Source: Lachnospiraceae bacterium
Lineage (GTDB): Bacteria; Bacillota; Clostridia; Lachnospirales; Lachnospiraceae
Direction: 5' to 3'
DNA: 64,000 bases
NCBI GenBank assembly: GCA_017455435.1
Contig: JAFTAU010000023.1
Location: forward strand, 1-64,000
A program made the position numbers and the translations under genes. The notes under the pieces are model-generated. The model did not search any database, was not told the DNA's origin, and saw only the letters and a list, made by a program, of their open reading frames with translations. Below, one piece after another: positions 15,670 to 26,600 of this stretch (its first letter is position 1; each line of letters begins with the position of its first letter).

Positions 15670-16887
15670 TCACATTTCTATTTTCTTGTAATTCTTTTTT
15701 CCTTTGCGAAGGAGAAAGCCCTCTGCGATACGTGTTTTGGGGACAATATATTTGAAATCGGTGATTTTCTCGCCGTCTATGCTGACGCCGCCCTGCTCAA
15801 CCGCGCGGCGGGCGTCGGATTTTGTACCGACCAGCTCTGCCTTGACAAGAAGATCGAGAATACCGATTCCGCCGTCCGCAAGGTCATCGCCGGTCAGCTT
15901 TACGGTGGGCACATCGGCGCCGGCGCCGCCCGCAAAGAGCGACCTGGCCGCAGCCATTGCCTTTTCCGCTTCTTCCTCGCCGTGAACCATTTTTGTCAGC
16001 TCATAGCCGAGGATTTCTTTTGCCTTGTTGAGCTGCGAGCCTTCCCACGAAGCCATTTCGTCAATCTGCTCCAGAGGCAGGAACGTCAGCATGCGCAGGC
16101 ATTTGATGACGTCGGCATCGCCAACATTGCGCCAATACTGATAAAATTCGTACGGCGTGGTCTTTTTGGCGTCAAGCCAGACAGCATTGCCGGCGGTTTT
16201 GCCCATCTTGTTTCCGTTTGAGTCGGTGAGCAGCGTGATGGTCATGGCGTAAGCATCCTTGCCGAGTTTTCTGCGGATCAGCTCAGTGCCGCCCAGCATA
16301 TTGCTCCACTGGTCATCGCCGCCGAACTGCATATTGCAGCCATAGTTTTTGAACATGTAATAAAAGTCGTAGGACTGCATTATCATATAATTGAATTCGA
16401 GAAAGCTGAGGCCTTTTTCCATGCGCTGCTTATAGCACTCCGCGCGGAGCATATTATTGACCGAGAAGCACGCGCCGACCTCGCGCAGCAGTTCGACATA
16501 ATTGAGCTCCAGCAGCCAATCCGCATTATTGAGCATCATGGCTTTTCCTTCGCCGAACTCGATAAAGCGCTCCATCTGCCGTTTAAAACACTGCGCATTG
16601 TGCTGAATGTCTTCGACGGTCAGCATTTTTCTCATATCGGTGCGGCCGGACGGATCGCCTATCATGGTGGTGCCGCCGCCGATGAGGGCAATGGGCTTGT
16701 TCCCGGCCTGCTGCAAACGCTTCATAAGTGTCAGCGCCATAAAATGCCCGGCGGTCAGGCTGTCCGCGGTGCAGTCAAAACCGATATAAAAAGTGGCTTT
16801 GCCGTTGTTAATCAGCTCCCGGATTTCGTCTTCGTCAGTTACCTGTGCGAGAAGCCCTCTCGCTTTTAATTCTTCATAAATTCCCAT
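15670..16887 (-). CDS. tyrS: Tyrosyl-tRNA synthetase
   Basis: 405 residues from the ATG at 16887 (MGIYEELKARGLL), with GAGAGG upstream; the longer frame to 16965 is not conserved. Class I synthetase: the HIGH-type signature is ADSLTAGHFMAL (about 40-51) and the KMSKS-type loop is NKMGKTAGNAVWLD (about 231). Tyr-binding DDQWSNMLGG is present. The C terminus carries an S4 RNA-binding domain (KAELVGTKSDARRAVEQGGV, about 340-360). It charges tRNA-Tyr. It lies 119 nt after hemZ; no T-box leader fits in that gap. Confidence 0.95.
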   Translation of the reverse strand: MGIYEELKARGLLAQVTDEDEIRELINNGKATFYIGFDCTADSLTAGHFMALTLMKRLQQAGNKPIALIGGGTTMIGDPSGRTDMRKMLTVEDIQHNAQCFKRQMERFIEFGEGKAMMLNNADWLLELNYVELLREVGACFSVNNMLRAECYKQRMEKGLSFLEFNYMIMQSYDFYYMFKNYGCNMQFGGDDQWSNMLGGTELIRRKLGKDAYAMTITLLTDSNGNKMGKTAGNAVWLDAKKTTPYEFYQYWRNVGDADVIKCLRMLTFLPLEQIDEMASWEGSQLNKAKEILGYELTKMVHGEEEAEKAMAAARSLFAGGAGADVPTVKLTGDDLADGGIGILDLLVKAELVGTKSDARRAVEQGGVSIDGEKITDFKYIVPKTRIAEGFLLRKGKKNYKKIEM

Positions 16888-17006
16888 AAAAACCTCTCTG
16901 ATTATCAAGCCCTGCTCCTGCCGGCGAGGGCGGTAATGCCTTTTGATTGCCTGTTTATTATACACAAAAATACATCACGCCGAAACTGTTTTTGCGGTTT
17001 TCAGGA

Positions 17007-18413
17007 CTATTCAAACAGTTTTTTCTTTCTGTCAATCATCTCGTCCACGCGGGCAATGTACTGCTCAATATTTTTCACACAGTCGCAGCGATCAATATGT
17101 CCGTCCGGAAATACCCGCTTTGAAACGGTTCCCGCGCCGAGGGCGACTATCGACTGAGTTTCCTCAATAATAATTATGTTGTAAATCCCCTCGCGGCCGG
17201 GTGCGGCGTATCCAACGTTTTCGAGATTTCCCGCCATATTCTTCTGGCGGTACATATAATAAGGACGCAGCCCCATCGATGCGGCGCCTTCAGCGGCAAT
17301 ATACATCATTTTTTCAGCCTCATCCGCAGACGGACCGGGCATGGGGACGCCTTCTGATTCCATCTTGAGTCTGGAGGCCCGTTTGACCGCAAGCGCGTGG
17401 ACGGTCAGGCTCTCGGGGCGAAGCTTTTGAATCTGGCTGATGGTTTCCGCCACATCTTCCGCCGTCTCTTCCGGAAGACCGAGAATAATATCCATATTGA
17501 TATTGTCAAAACCGGCCTTTCTGGCAAGGGCGAATTTTTCCGAGACCTGAGCCGCGCTGTGATTTCTGCCGATCAGCCTGAGCGTTTTGTCGTTCATTGT
17601 CTGCGGATTTATCGAAATGCGGTCTACGCCGTATTTTTTCAGTATAATCATTTTTTCGCGGTCTATGCTGTCCGGCCGCCCCGCTTCAACGGTAAATTCG
17701 CGGATATTGCTTAGATCAAAGCTGCCGCGTATCTTTGCAAGCAGCCGCTCAAGCTGTTCTGCGCTGAGTGATGTGGGCGTGCCGCCGCCTATATAAAGCG
17801 TGTTGAGCTTTTCGCCCGCGAATTTTTTCGCCGTCCAGTCTATTTCCCTGAAAAGCGCCTTGAGATAATCGTCCACGCGATGCCCCCACTTTTCTATTGA
17901 AAAAGAAGTGAACGAACAATAAAGGCAGGTCGTGGGGCAAAATGCAATACCGATATACAGGTTCAGCCCGGATTTGCGGGGCAGGGTCGGCAAAGCGCCC
18001 GCCGTTTCTTTTTCTTCCGCGAAAAGCTCCGCTTCACGGGCGGCTATTTCTGCAGCAAGAACTGCTTTTTCCGCGCTGACAAGATATTCTTTTTTCATCA
18101 TATCCGCCGCCTGTATAGGGGTCATTCCGCCGCGGATCGCCGCCGTCGTCAGTTTTGTGGGACGCACTCCCGTCAGCACGCCCCAGGGAAGCTGTCTCCC
18201 CGTTTGCTCTGACAAATAGCGGTAAAACTGCCTCCGCTGTTCGTTTTTAGGAGCGGTTTCATCAATGATTTTTTCGAGATAAATAACCTCGCCCAATGGC
18301 GCCTCTTTATCTGTTTCCTTGAAAACTATTTCTCTTCCGGGATAAAACGCGCTCGCGAGCGCAAGCACGTCGTATTCGAGATTGTTCAGTTTTCCCGTGA
18401 TTATCGTAATCAA
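17007..18413 (-). CDS. hemZ: Coproporphyrinogen dehydrogenase HemZ (radical SAM)
   Basis: 468 residues if begun at TTG 18413 (GGGAG upstream), 487 if begun at ATG 18470. I prefer the TTG because a TATAAT -10 covers 18470-18475 and would start transcription inside the longer frame. The radical-SAM cluster motif CPTTCLYCSF is in the middle (about residue 165 from the TTG), followed by LYIGGGTPTSLSAEQLERL and INPQTMNDKTLRLIGRNH, both typical of the HemN/HemZ group. The N-terminal 140 residues, including WGVLTGVRPTKL, are HemZ-specific. Annotated HemZ proteins are placed in oxygen-independent haem synthesis, though some relatives have other roles. Confidence 0.88.
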   Translation of the reverse strand: MITIITGKLNNLEYDVLALASAFYPGREIVFKETDKEAPLGEVIYLEKIIDETAPKNEQRRQFYRYLSEQTGRQLPWGVLTGVRPTKLTTAAIRGGMTPIQAADMMKKEYLVSAEKAVLAAEIAAREAELFAEEKETAGALPTLPRKSGLNLYIGIAFCPTTCLYCSFTSFSIEKWGHRVDDYLKALFREIDWTAKKFAGEKLNTLYIGGGTPTSLSAEQLERLLAKIRGSFDLSNIREFTVEAGRPDSIDREKMIILKKYGVDRISINPQTMNDKTLRLIGRNHSAAQVSEKFALARKAGFDNINMDIILGLPEETAEDVAETISQIQKLRPESLTVHALAVKRASRLKMESEGVPMPGPSADEAEKMMYIAAEGAASMGLRPYYMYRQKNMAGNLENVGYAAPGREGIYNIIIIEETQSIVALGAGTVSKRVFPDGHIDRCDCVKNIEQYIARVDEMIDRKKKLFE

Positions 18414-18469
18414 ATTGCTCTCCCGCTCTTGTTTTGTATCCGGCGTTTTCGCGGCATTCGCGCACTGCA

Positions 18470-18499
18470 ATTATACACTTCCGGCCCCGTAATTGCCAT
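18470..18499 (-). promoter_or_regulatory. Promoter of hemZ (probably hemZ-tyrS)
   Basis: -10 TATAAT on the minus strand (18475-18470) with ATGGCA (18499-18494) 18 bp upstream as a fair -35. The position decides against the ATG at 18470 as start codon. Confidence 0.55.
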
Positions 18500-18745
18500 A
18501 TTTTATAAGCATATTTGGACTTTTTGACTTTTCGGAAAAAGCCATTTTATTTTTATTTGATCTTTTTCTGAGCCTTATGCTAGGAAATACCTCCAATAAT
18601 TAAAAATAGCCAATAAGGGATATAAACAAAATGCATGCATTTTATTATATAAATTAAATATGGAACATTATGGATTATCAGGGTTTTGCGATTATATCAC
18701 ACACGATTTAAAAATCAAATATTTTTTGCTTTTTATAAACCGGGA
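18500..18745. other. AT-rich intergenic stretch with a 16-bp palindrome
   Basis: No gene seen. AAAATGCATGCATTTT at 18628-18643 is a perfect palindrome. The rest is low-complexity AT-rich sequence leading into the tandem stem-loop array. Confidence 0.5.
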
Positions 18746-19140
18746 GTTAGCACAAATCACCAATAAGTACTGTCTGTGCTAACTATTTCTGCCACAAAGC
18801 CGAGTAGAGTTTAGTACAAATCATCAATAGGCGCGGTTTATGCTAAACTTTTCTGCCGCAAAGCCGAGTAGAGTTTAGCACAAATCACCAATGAGTACTG
18901 TCTGTGCTAACTATTTCTGCCGCAAAGCCGGACGAAGGTTAGCACAAATCACCAATAAGTACTGTCTGTGCTAACTATTTCTGCCGGACAGCTGAGTAGA
19001 GTTTAGCACAAATCATCAATAGGCGCGGTTTATGCTAAACTTTTCTGCCGCAAAACCGGACGAGGGTTAGCACAAAACACGAGTAAGCACATTCTGTGCT
19101 AATTATTACGGTTGTATGGCCTGGCGCGGTTTAGTACAAA
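18746..19140. repeat. Tandem array of about 64-bp stem-loop units
   Basis: Six units begin at 18746, 18809, 18873, 18938, 19001 and 19066, with a partial seventh at 19129; the period is 63-65 bp. Each unit is an inverted repeat of about 38-40 bp plus a linker (about 25 bp, with TTTCTGCCGCAAAGCCG) that is itself conserved. Type A arms are GTTAGCACA/TGTGCTAAC (units 1, 4, with 3 and 6 close to it). Type B arms are longer, GTTTAG(C/T)A(C/T)AAA/TTTATGCTAAAC (units 2 and 5). Both arms differ together between types, which suggests that pairing matters. The linkers are not unique, so this is not CRISPR. Confidence 0.85.
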
Positions 19141-19154
19141 GGACAATCTTATAG

Positions 19155-19184
19155 AAAAAAACAAGCCAGGATTCTATCCTGGCT
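19155..19184 (-). terminator. Intrinsic terminator of the giant-1 operon
   Basis: Perfect 9-bp stem AGCCAGGAT (19164-19172)/ATCCTGGCT (19176-19184), 3-nt loop, with A7 at 19155-19161 giving a U-run on the minus strand. It ends the operon whose last stop is at 19315. Confidence 0.75.
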
Positions 19185-19314
19185 GAATATGCTCGATAAT
19201 CTCGACGTACTGATTCCGGAATTTCAACCGGATTAAAGCTTTTTATAAAGATAAAACGCAATGACGGCGAGTAAAGAGCGAAAAAGTAAAACAGGGAACG
19301 AATTGGACAGCGTC

Positions 19315-20616
19315 TTAATACACAAACATAAATTCCTTCAGAACGTGGTCTGTCTCGTCGGCGAGGTGGGCGGTCAGCTTGTAGCGGTAGGTCTCGCCGG
19401 CTTTCATGCCCATCTTCAGCAGATATGGCCCGAAGGTGGTCATATCAAAGGTGTTCTCCACGATACGCTGGGTTTGGGCGTCGCGATACATCCTCCAGCG
19501 ATAGACCGCCGTGTCGAGCGTAACGCTGTCCAGCAAGGTGCCGTCCTCGTTTTTGATTTCGACGGTGAGGGAAGCCAGCCTGCCCTTTGTGGCGGTAACG
19601 ATACCGCTGGCGAGATAAAGCTTTCCGGTGTTTTTGTTGTCGATACTGACCTGTCCTTCGCTAATCTCAGACATAGAGTATTCCGGAAGCGTAAGCGGCA
19701 CATAATAAAGCTCAAAGAGATCTTCATAGGACATTTCGCCGTAGTTCCAGAGAACTGTGCCGTCGCCTCCCATTTTCAATTCGTTGTTTTTATTGGAATA
19801 ATCCAGATCAAAATCGCCGCTTGATAGTTTTTTCCACTCAGCTCCCGGACCGCCGTGCTGAAGAATGGTGACCTTTTGATTGACCGGGTCAACGCTTTCG
19901 ACCATCATGGTATGACCATAAACATACTTGGCTCCCTTAAACCCTTTTTCGTGGTTCGCGACAACCACATCGCCTTTCTGCATGGAATCATACCAGTTGT
20001 ACATCAGGGCTCTGACCGCCGATTCTCTTGCGGGGTCGGAAAGATCTCCGATGGCGGCTCTGGAGTAGTCCGGCTCATCTACGTCAATAAGGTTGTTTCC
20101 CGAATCATCAAGGAAAGCCAGTCCGGTGCTTTTGGCGGGCATCATCATTCTGGTGCCGCGAAAGGTGACATCGGCGACAGTCGCCATCGCCCAATAGACA
20201 GCACCGGAGCAGTCGTTACCCATTAAAATATCAATCGTATCAATGTTCTCACTCGAAAGAGACGTATATTGAACTGGCACCCACGGCTTGAACTGATCCA
20301 GTACACCGTCGTTGTCAAAGTCATTAAAACTTCTGATAAAAAGATCGATGCTCTTTGACGACTGGGTATAGGGCATGCCGACATATACAGTGCCGGCGGA
20401 ATATGTCTTTCCGGCAATCTGCTCGGACTGATGCTCATAGTAAACGGTGCTGGACGGCGACCATTTTACGGTGGCCATACGCCACATCATAGTCCAGACT
20501 TTTTCACGAGCCTGAGCGCCGGTCAGTGCAGGAGTATCCGCAGCTGCCGAAGAGAAGGATCCTGTAATTATCAATGAAACGCAAAATGCTGCAATTAGAA
20601 ATCTTTTAATCTTCAT
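19315..20616 (-). CDS. Secreted putative cysteine peptidase (NDCS/GHT family)
   Basis: 433 residues from the ATG at 20616, set by AGGAGG 6-7 nt upstream. Signal peptide 1-26 (cleavage near SSAAADT). Recognisable points: VWTMMWRMATVKW (about 39), YVGMPYTQSSKSIDLF (about 79), NDCSGAVYWAMATV with candidate nucleophile Cys near 134, MQKGDVV near 217 and YGHTMMVESVDP with candidate His near 234. The Cys-Ser-Gly helix, then a KGD turn, then GHT follows the logic of papain-like NlpC/P60 folds. The C-terminal 110 residues form a beta-rich domain ending GETYRYKLTAHLADETDHVLKEF (written here only as a guide to its end). A paralog lies at 36742-38784. It follows the giant-1 gene by 13 nt. Peptidase activity is inferred, not known. 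Confidence 0.6.
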   Translation of the reverse strand: MKIKRFLIAAFCVSLIITGSFSSAAADTPALTGAQAREKVWTMMWRMATVKWSPSSTVYYEHQSEQIAGKTYSAGTVYVGMPYTQSSKSIDLFIRSFNDFDNDGVLDQFKPWVPVQYTSLSSENIDTIDILMGNDCSGAVYWAMATVADVTFRGTRMMMPAKSTGLAFLDDSGNNLIDVDEPDYSRAAIGDLSDPARESAVRALMYNWYDSMQKGDVVVANHEKGFKGAKYVYGHTMMVESVDPVNQKVTILQHGGPGAEWKKLSSGDFDLDYSNKNNELKMGGDGTVLWNYGEMSYEDLFELYYVPLTLPEYSMSEISEGQVSIDNKNTGKLYLASGIVTATKGRLASLTVEIKNEDGTLLDSVTLDTAVYRWRMYRDAQTQRIVENTFDMTTFGPYLLKMGMKAGETYRYKLTAHLADETDHVLKEFMFVY

Positions 20617-20629
20617 TGTCTTCTCCTCC

Positions 20630-23600
20630 TTACAGGCTGAGCCCGGCGTAGGCGGCAGCCGAAAGCTCATAGGCATACAGGCAGCTTACCAGCGTGCCGA
20701 CGCTGCTGCTCTCCCACATACGATAAATGTAGGAATTGACGCTGTATGTCACCTGTGCGTGTCCGTTTTCTCCGACGGTCAGGCGGTAGAGCCTGCCGTA
20801 CTGATGAGGCATCAGGCTGAGAATGCGTATCTCGTAGCCGTGACTGATTTCGCTCACGATATATCCCGTACCGGTGCCGAGGAGTTCGTCCATAGTCCCG
20901 TCGAGACCCGGTACAATGCTCCAGTTCTCTCCGTCGTCGGAATACTCAAGCGTCGCCGTATCCGCAGCCGCAGCCACAGTCCTGAATACCAGTTCAACTC
21001 TGTCGTTAAGCGTCAGACCGGCGGCTCTGATATACGGAGCCGCAGACATTTCAGTCATCGCAAAGCCGTTTTGAGCGGGGGCGGTCAGACCGGAGCGGAC
21101 GTAGCCGCTGATCCAGCTCCTGCCGGTCGAAGGAAGCGCCGCTTCCGAGCCGGAGAAAATCTGCGCGGCATCGCCGTAGCGTATCAGATCTGCAATAAGC
21201 TGCCTGAGCGCTTCGGCTCTCGCGCCGCTGTCATTCCTGTATGCCTGGTACAGCGCGTCAAAGTAATCGACTATGCAGAAATCGTCTTTTGACGTAACAA
21301 GATCCCCTTCACCGTCAAGAATCTCAATCCTGATATTCGCGGTCATGTCTTTTGGAGACAGACCGCTGACGGTAAATTTGAATCCGTAATCCGTGGCCTC
21401 GCGGGAAACATATTCCGCCTCAACCTGTGTTTCACTGTTGTCAACAAAGAACCTCGCCTGCGTAAGCGGATTGTCGGCGGTCACGTAATATGTCATCGAA
21501 AGCTGCGTGTCGATAATCATCTGCACCGAAGTGATGTCGTAATCATACCCCGATTCGCTCTCTGGAGCGAGCTCATATCCCGGCAGGACCACGCCCTGAG
21601 TGACTACATAAGAGGTTCCCCTGCCGGTGATGTCGGCGGGGCCGAGGACGTATTCGGCAATATCGCCGCCGCCAGGAATAGTGAGATTGATTCTCGCATT
21701 CGGGCCGAGATTTTCACCCTGAATAATAAGCGGCGCTATCTCTGCGAATCCGCCGGTCTGCGATGAAAACCACGAACCGTCATTCTTTGTCAGAACAACA
21801 TTGGCGCGGACATCGCCGCGTGCGACAAGCATGGAATCCATCTGAATCATCCACATATTGTAAGCGGCGTCAATAACGGTCTTTCCGCCTATCTCGCAGT
21901 CCTCGGCGTAAACCGTTCCGAAGCCTCTGACGGCCTCAGCAGCAGGCGGAACATCTATCTGTGCGCCGTCTATCGTCAGCGTTGCTCTTTCTTTGCATAC
22001 GACGAGTGAACCGCTGCTGCCAAAGCTCGCGCCGGTCGCATCCAGTCTGCCGCTGACTGTCATAAAGCCGCGGCTTCCAATGGCAACAGCGTCCCCTGTA
22101 ATCTCTCCGGCGAAGATATTATCGGAAATCTCGTTGTTTCCGAAGTTGAATTCTCTGGATGAACCCATGACATAAATCGAGCCGCCGCCGTTAGATGAAG
22201 AACAGCCGCTGAATGTATTGGGCTCGTCAGGCCCGCCGATGACAGAGTTTCCGGAATAATACACTCCCACGCCGCCGCCGTATCCGGCGTGGCAGCCGGT
22301 GAAGGTATTGCCTTTGATTACTGCCGCAGTTTCATACGCGTTGACATAAAGCCCGCCTCCGTTAGATATTTCGCCGGCGGTGCATCCGATGAAATTATTC
22401 TCGTCAACCACGACCATGCCGGAACCGAGGAACGCCATTCCGCCTCCGTTCGAGCCCGCGGAACAATTATTAAATGTATTACCGGAAGCTGTTAAGGTAA
22501 CCGCCGACGTGGAGCCGCCGACAATCATACCGCCGCCCGTCGTAGCAGTACTGCAACTATCAAAAGTATTGCCGGTGAATGATATCGTCCTGGTGCCGGA
22601 CACAATAACAGCTCCGCCGCTGGCGACGGACGAGCAATTTCTGAATACGCAATTGGTAATGCTCGTATTTCCGCTGCCGGTAAGATACAGCGCCGCGCCG
22701 CCTGATGAGGATGTTATGGCGTTGTTTTCAAAAGTGCAGCCGTCTGCGGTAAAGGCGGCAGCTCCCTGCATAACAACTGCGTGACCGTATTTATCGCAGT
22801 TCGTAAAATCGCTGATTGCGATATTTGACAAATTTATCGACCCGCTCGAGGTAGAGGATGATGATGTAAAGAACAGCGCCTGAACAGTCACGCCGCTGCC
22901 GCTGATAGTGCCGCTCCCGTCAATACTATTTACGATATTTACCGTGCCGCTCGTAGTTCTGTAAACACCGTAGACAGCAGGGGCGAACAGCGTGATGTCT
23001 TTGCCGTTCAGACAGAGGTCGATCCGTGATGAGACTGCCGTTGTAGTCGTCACAAAGACATCGTCCGTCAGATAATATCCGTCGACCCCGGAGGCCGAAG
23101 GATTCGAAGAAGGAACCGAGGCCGTATCCGTCCACGGCGCATAGGTCTTTCCGTTGTAAACAATATTTGAATATGAAGGCTTCGCCGCAAGCACGATGTC
23201 GTTTCCGGAAGCGGTCACCGCGTAACCCGAATCGGGCGCCCACTGGTATGAGCCGAGCAGCTCTCCGGAGAGAATCACTCCCAGCCTTTCATTCAAAAAA
23301 GAGGACGATGAGGTCAATCTGATTGCCTGATCTCTCGAGGCGTTTGAAACCGCAAAGCCGACGCCCGTCTTTATCAGAACATCTCTCGCCACTCCTGAGT
23401 AAGAGTTTCCGGCAATCCTGTTTCCGCCCTCAAAGGTGGCCGCTGCATTTAATATCACCGCGCCGGTCTCGCTGCCCGATGCAGTAATCGTATTATTGGT
23501 GACAAGACAATCTTTGAATGTAAGTCCGGACGATTCGCAAAGAACAGCCGGGCATCTTTGACTGCTGTTTCCGGAGAAGGTGCAGCAGTCGAGCAGCGTG

Positions 23601-26600
23601 GCTCCGGAAGCGCCCGCATAAACGCAGCCGCGGTTTCCGACCGTATTGTCGCTGAATCCGCAGTTTTTGAGTGTCGCCGCACTGGTTCCTGTCAGCGAAA
23701 TGAGAGCGGCGCCATCACCGACGGTCATTCCGGTAAATGTCAGATCATAAAGGCTGAGCGTTCCGGCCGAAGCCGAAATCAGGTCGGCAGTTCTCGCTTC
23801 GTCACAGGCAAACGAGCCTGACCCGCCGCTCGACAAAACGACAGCATAATCGGATCCCACGCTGTACGCGCCGGCAGAAGCGCCGACAGTAACTGTCTTT
23901 CCGTGCAGACAAAGAGTCAAATCTCCGGTAACGGCGGTGGTTGACGATACGTTAACGCCAGTCGTCAGATAATAAGCGCCGGACGCCGGCAGCGAGCCGT
24001 TGCTGCTCCACGGCTGAAGCAGGTAAAGGCCGCCGTCTATAACGTCAAATATGTAACTCGTGTCCGAAGTCCAGATATAGCTGCCGCTGAGCTCTCCGGT
24101 GATATTTCCCATATGTCCGGGAGACTTTGTCTGAGCATATTTGATTTTTACATACGCGTCATCTGCGGAATCCACTATGTTAAACGTTCCCTCCGTGTTC
24201 TGAATGGTAACGTTTGCAATCATATAGCTGCTCCACCAGTCATATCTGTAGTAGTTGTCCGCAATGTAATTGTATCCCTTGAGCGTAAGTCCGCCGGCGA
24301 CCATATAGACCGCGCCGGAATACGTGGACGAATTGGCGGTACACTTGTTGTTCGTTATCGTACAGCCTTCAAGAGTAAGCCCTCCGACAGTAGTGGTCGC
24401 ATAGAAAACGGAGGCGTTCTTTCCGGTGTTTCCCGTAAAGGTTGAATCCTTGATATAGGCATTGACGCCACGCCCCAGATACATAACGCCGCCGTCGGCG
24501 TTCGTTGTGGAAGCGGACGCGGTATTGTTCGTAAATGTAACGTTGTCAATCAGAATCGACGTTGTAACTCCCGCGGCGACCTCTTCCGCGGTGGAGCCCT
24601 TTGCATAGATTGCTCCGCCGGCATTGTCGACCGAATTGCCTCTGATTGAAATATTTCTGATCTCAAGCTCCGAGCCCGGGAACAGATAGACCGCTCCGCC
24701 GCTGCCGGTATTGCCTCCGGTCAGTGCGCCCGGAGTATCGCTGCAATCAGTCAGGGTCAGCTTGACGCCGGCCTCTCTGAGTACGAAGATTCCGTTTCCG
24801 CTGTTTGCCGTGGCGGAAATCGTCTTTCCGTTAAGACAGATGACAACGTCATCGTAAAGGTCGACCTCTGCAGCCAGAGTCACGTTGGAGGTCAGGAAAT
24901 AATGACCCGCGGTCGTAGGAAGCGAATCTGACGCCGTCCAGGGAATAAACGAAACTCCGTCGTGAATATGGTCCGTATAAAGCAGGCTTCCGCCGCTGTA
25001 GCAAAGAGCGCCTCCGGCCTGTGAATTCAGCGTGAAATATGACTCCTCTCCCGCCGTGGCGCCGGTAGCCACCGCAGTTCCGCAGCTTACGGAATTGATC
25101 TGCAGACCGATCATACTGCCCTCGGACAAACCGCCGGAGCCTATGGCAAAGGTCTTTCCGGAATTCAGTCTAATGTCCCGCGGCGAGCCGTAGTAATAAT
25201 TGCCGGTGATAACGCAGAGCTCGGAGAGCTCGAGCGTACCGGTATTGAAATAAACCGCCTCAGCGTTGCCTGAGCTGTCACCAATGGAAGTATTGCCGGT
25301 AATGGTGACATCGCTCAGAACCAGCGCACCCGCAGCAGTCGATGTATTGTTATGAAGAATTGCCGAACCTCTGACCGCAGTATTTCCGGTCATAACGGCA
25401 TTTGAAATGATGAGATTGTTTCCGGCTGCGGACCAGATAACACCGCCGTTGCCGCCGGCCGTATTGCCGGTGAAGGTTCCGCCGGTTATTGTTACAACCG
25501 ATCCGGCGTTGCTCTGAATTACGCCGGCGTTGCCGGTGGACGTGTTGCCGGTAAAGGTTCCGCCGGAGATATTGAGAACGCCGTACTGTCTGACGTATAT
25601 CGCGGATGTTACGGCGCTGTTGCCGCTGATTTCTCCGCCGTAGATATTGACCTTGCCGGGCTCATAAGCCTCTGCTCCCTCCTGGCCGTAACCGTAAAGA
25701 TGAATAGCGGAGCCAAGTCGGCCTTCGTTGCCCGTGATTTTGCCGCCGAACATATTAAATACGCCGCCATCATAATAGGTGGTGTTCCCGTCCTCTGTCA
25801 CATAGCCTCTGCCCTGCACATATACGCCGCCGCCCTCGCCGCCGTTATCCGCAGTCGATCTGTTGCCGCTGATAATGCCGCCATAGAGATTGAGCACGGC
25901 GCCCTTTTTGACCTGAATGCCGCCGCCGTAATTGCTGACGCCGCCGCTGATAACGCCGGGCGCCATGCTGCAGTCGTCAATAGTCAGTGTGTACCCGCTG
26001 TTGACCGCAATCATCCTGTGAGACGTGCCTGCCGCGGCGGTGATGCTGTGACCATCCAGGCAGATTCCGATATTTGCGGAAACATTGTAAACGGAGCTGA
26101 GTTCCACATCATTTTCAAGATAATAATAACCCGCTTCGGTGGGAAGGCTGTCGGTCGATTCCCATGCGGTATATTCGTTTCCTCTATGCGAATGAGCCGA
26201 TACCGTAACTGTGCAGGACGCAGTGAATCCGCCGTCCGACGTCGTAGCGGTTATTACAGCATTGCCGAATCCGGCAGCGGTGACAAGTCCCGTAGAATCA
26301 ACTGTGGCAACCGTACCGAGGCTGCTCGACCACGTCACCACGGTGTCATCTGCATCCGCAGGCAGAACCGATGCAGTAAGCTGCGCCGTCCCACCGGGTA
26401 TGAGCTCCAGTTCCGAAGTGCTTACCGAAACGCCGGTTACTCTGACGATATCCGCCAGCACAAGTGCGCCGCTTCCGTTGTCAATGAGCTTTTTGGTGGG
26501 ATCCGTGGTATAAGTCCATGTGCCCCTAAGCTCTCCCGTGATATCAGCCAGCTCTGTGACAGTGGGGGCGTTTATATATTTTAATCTGACATTTGTATCA

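Noticed and set aside
16888..17006. T-box riboswitch before tyrS
   Set aside because: Only 119 nt lie between hemZ and tyrS, too short for a T-box leader, and no T-box core sequence is visible.
18746..19140. CRISPR array or tRNA cluster
   Set aside because: The linkers between the palindromes are conserved rather than unique, and no cloverleaf can be drawn.
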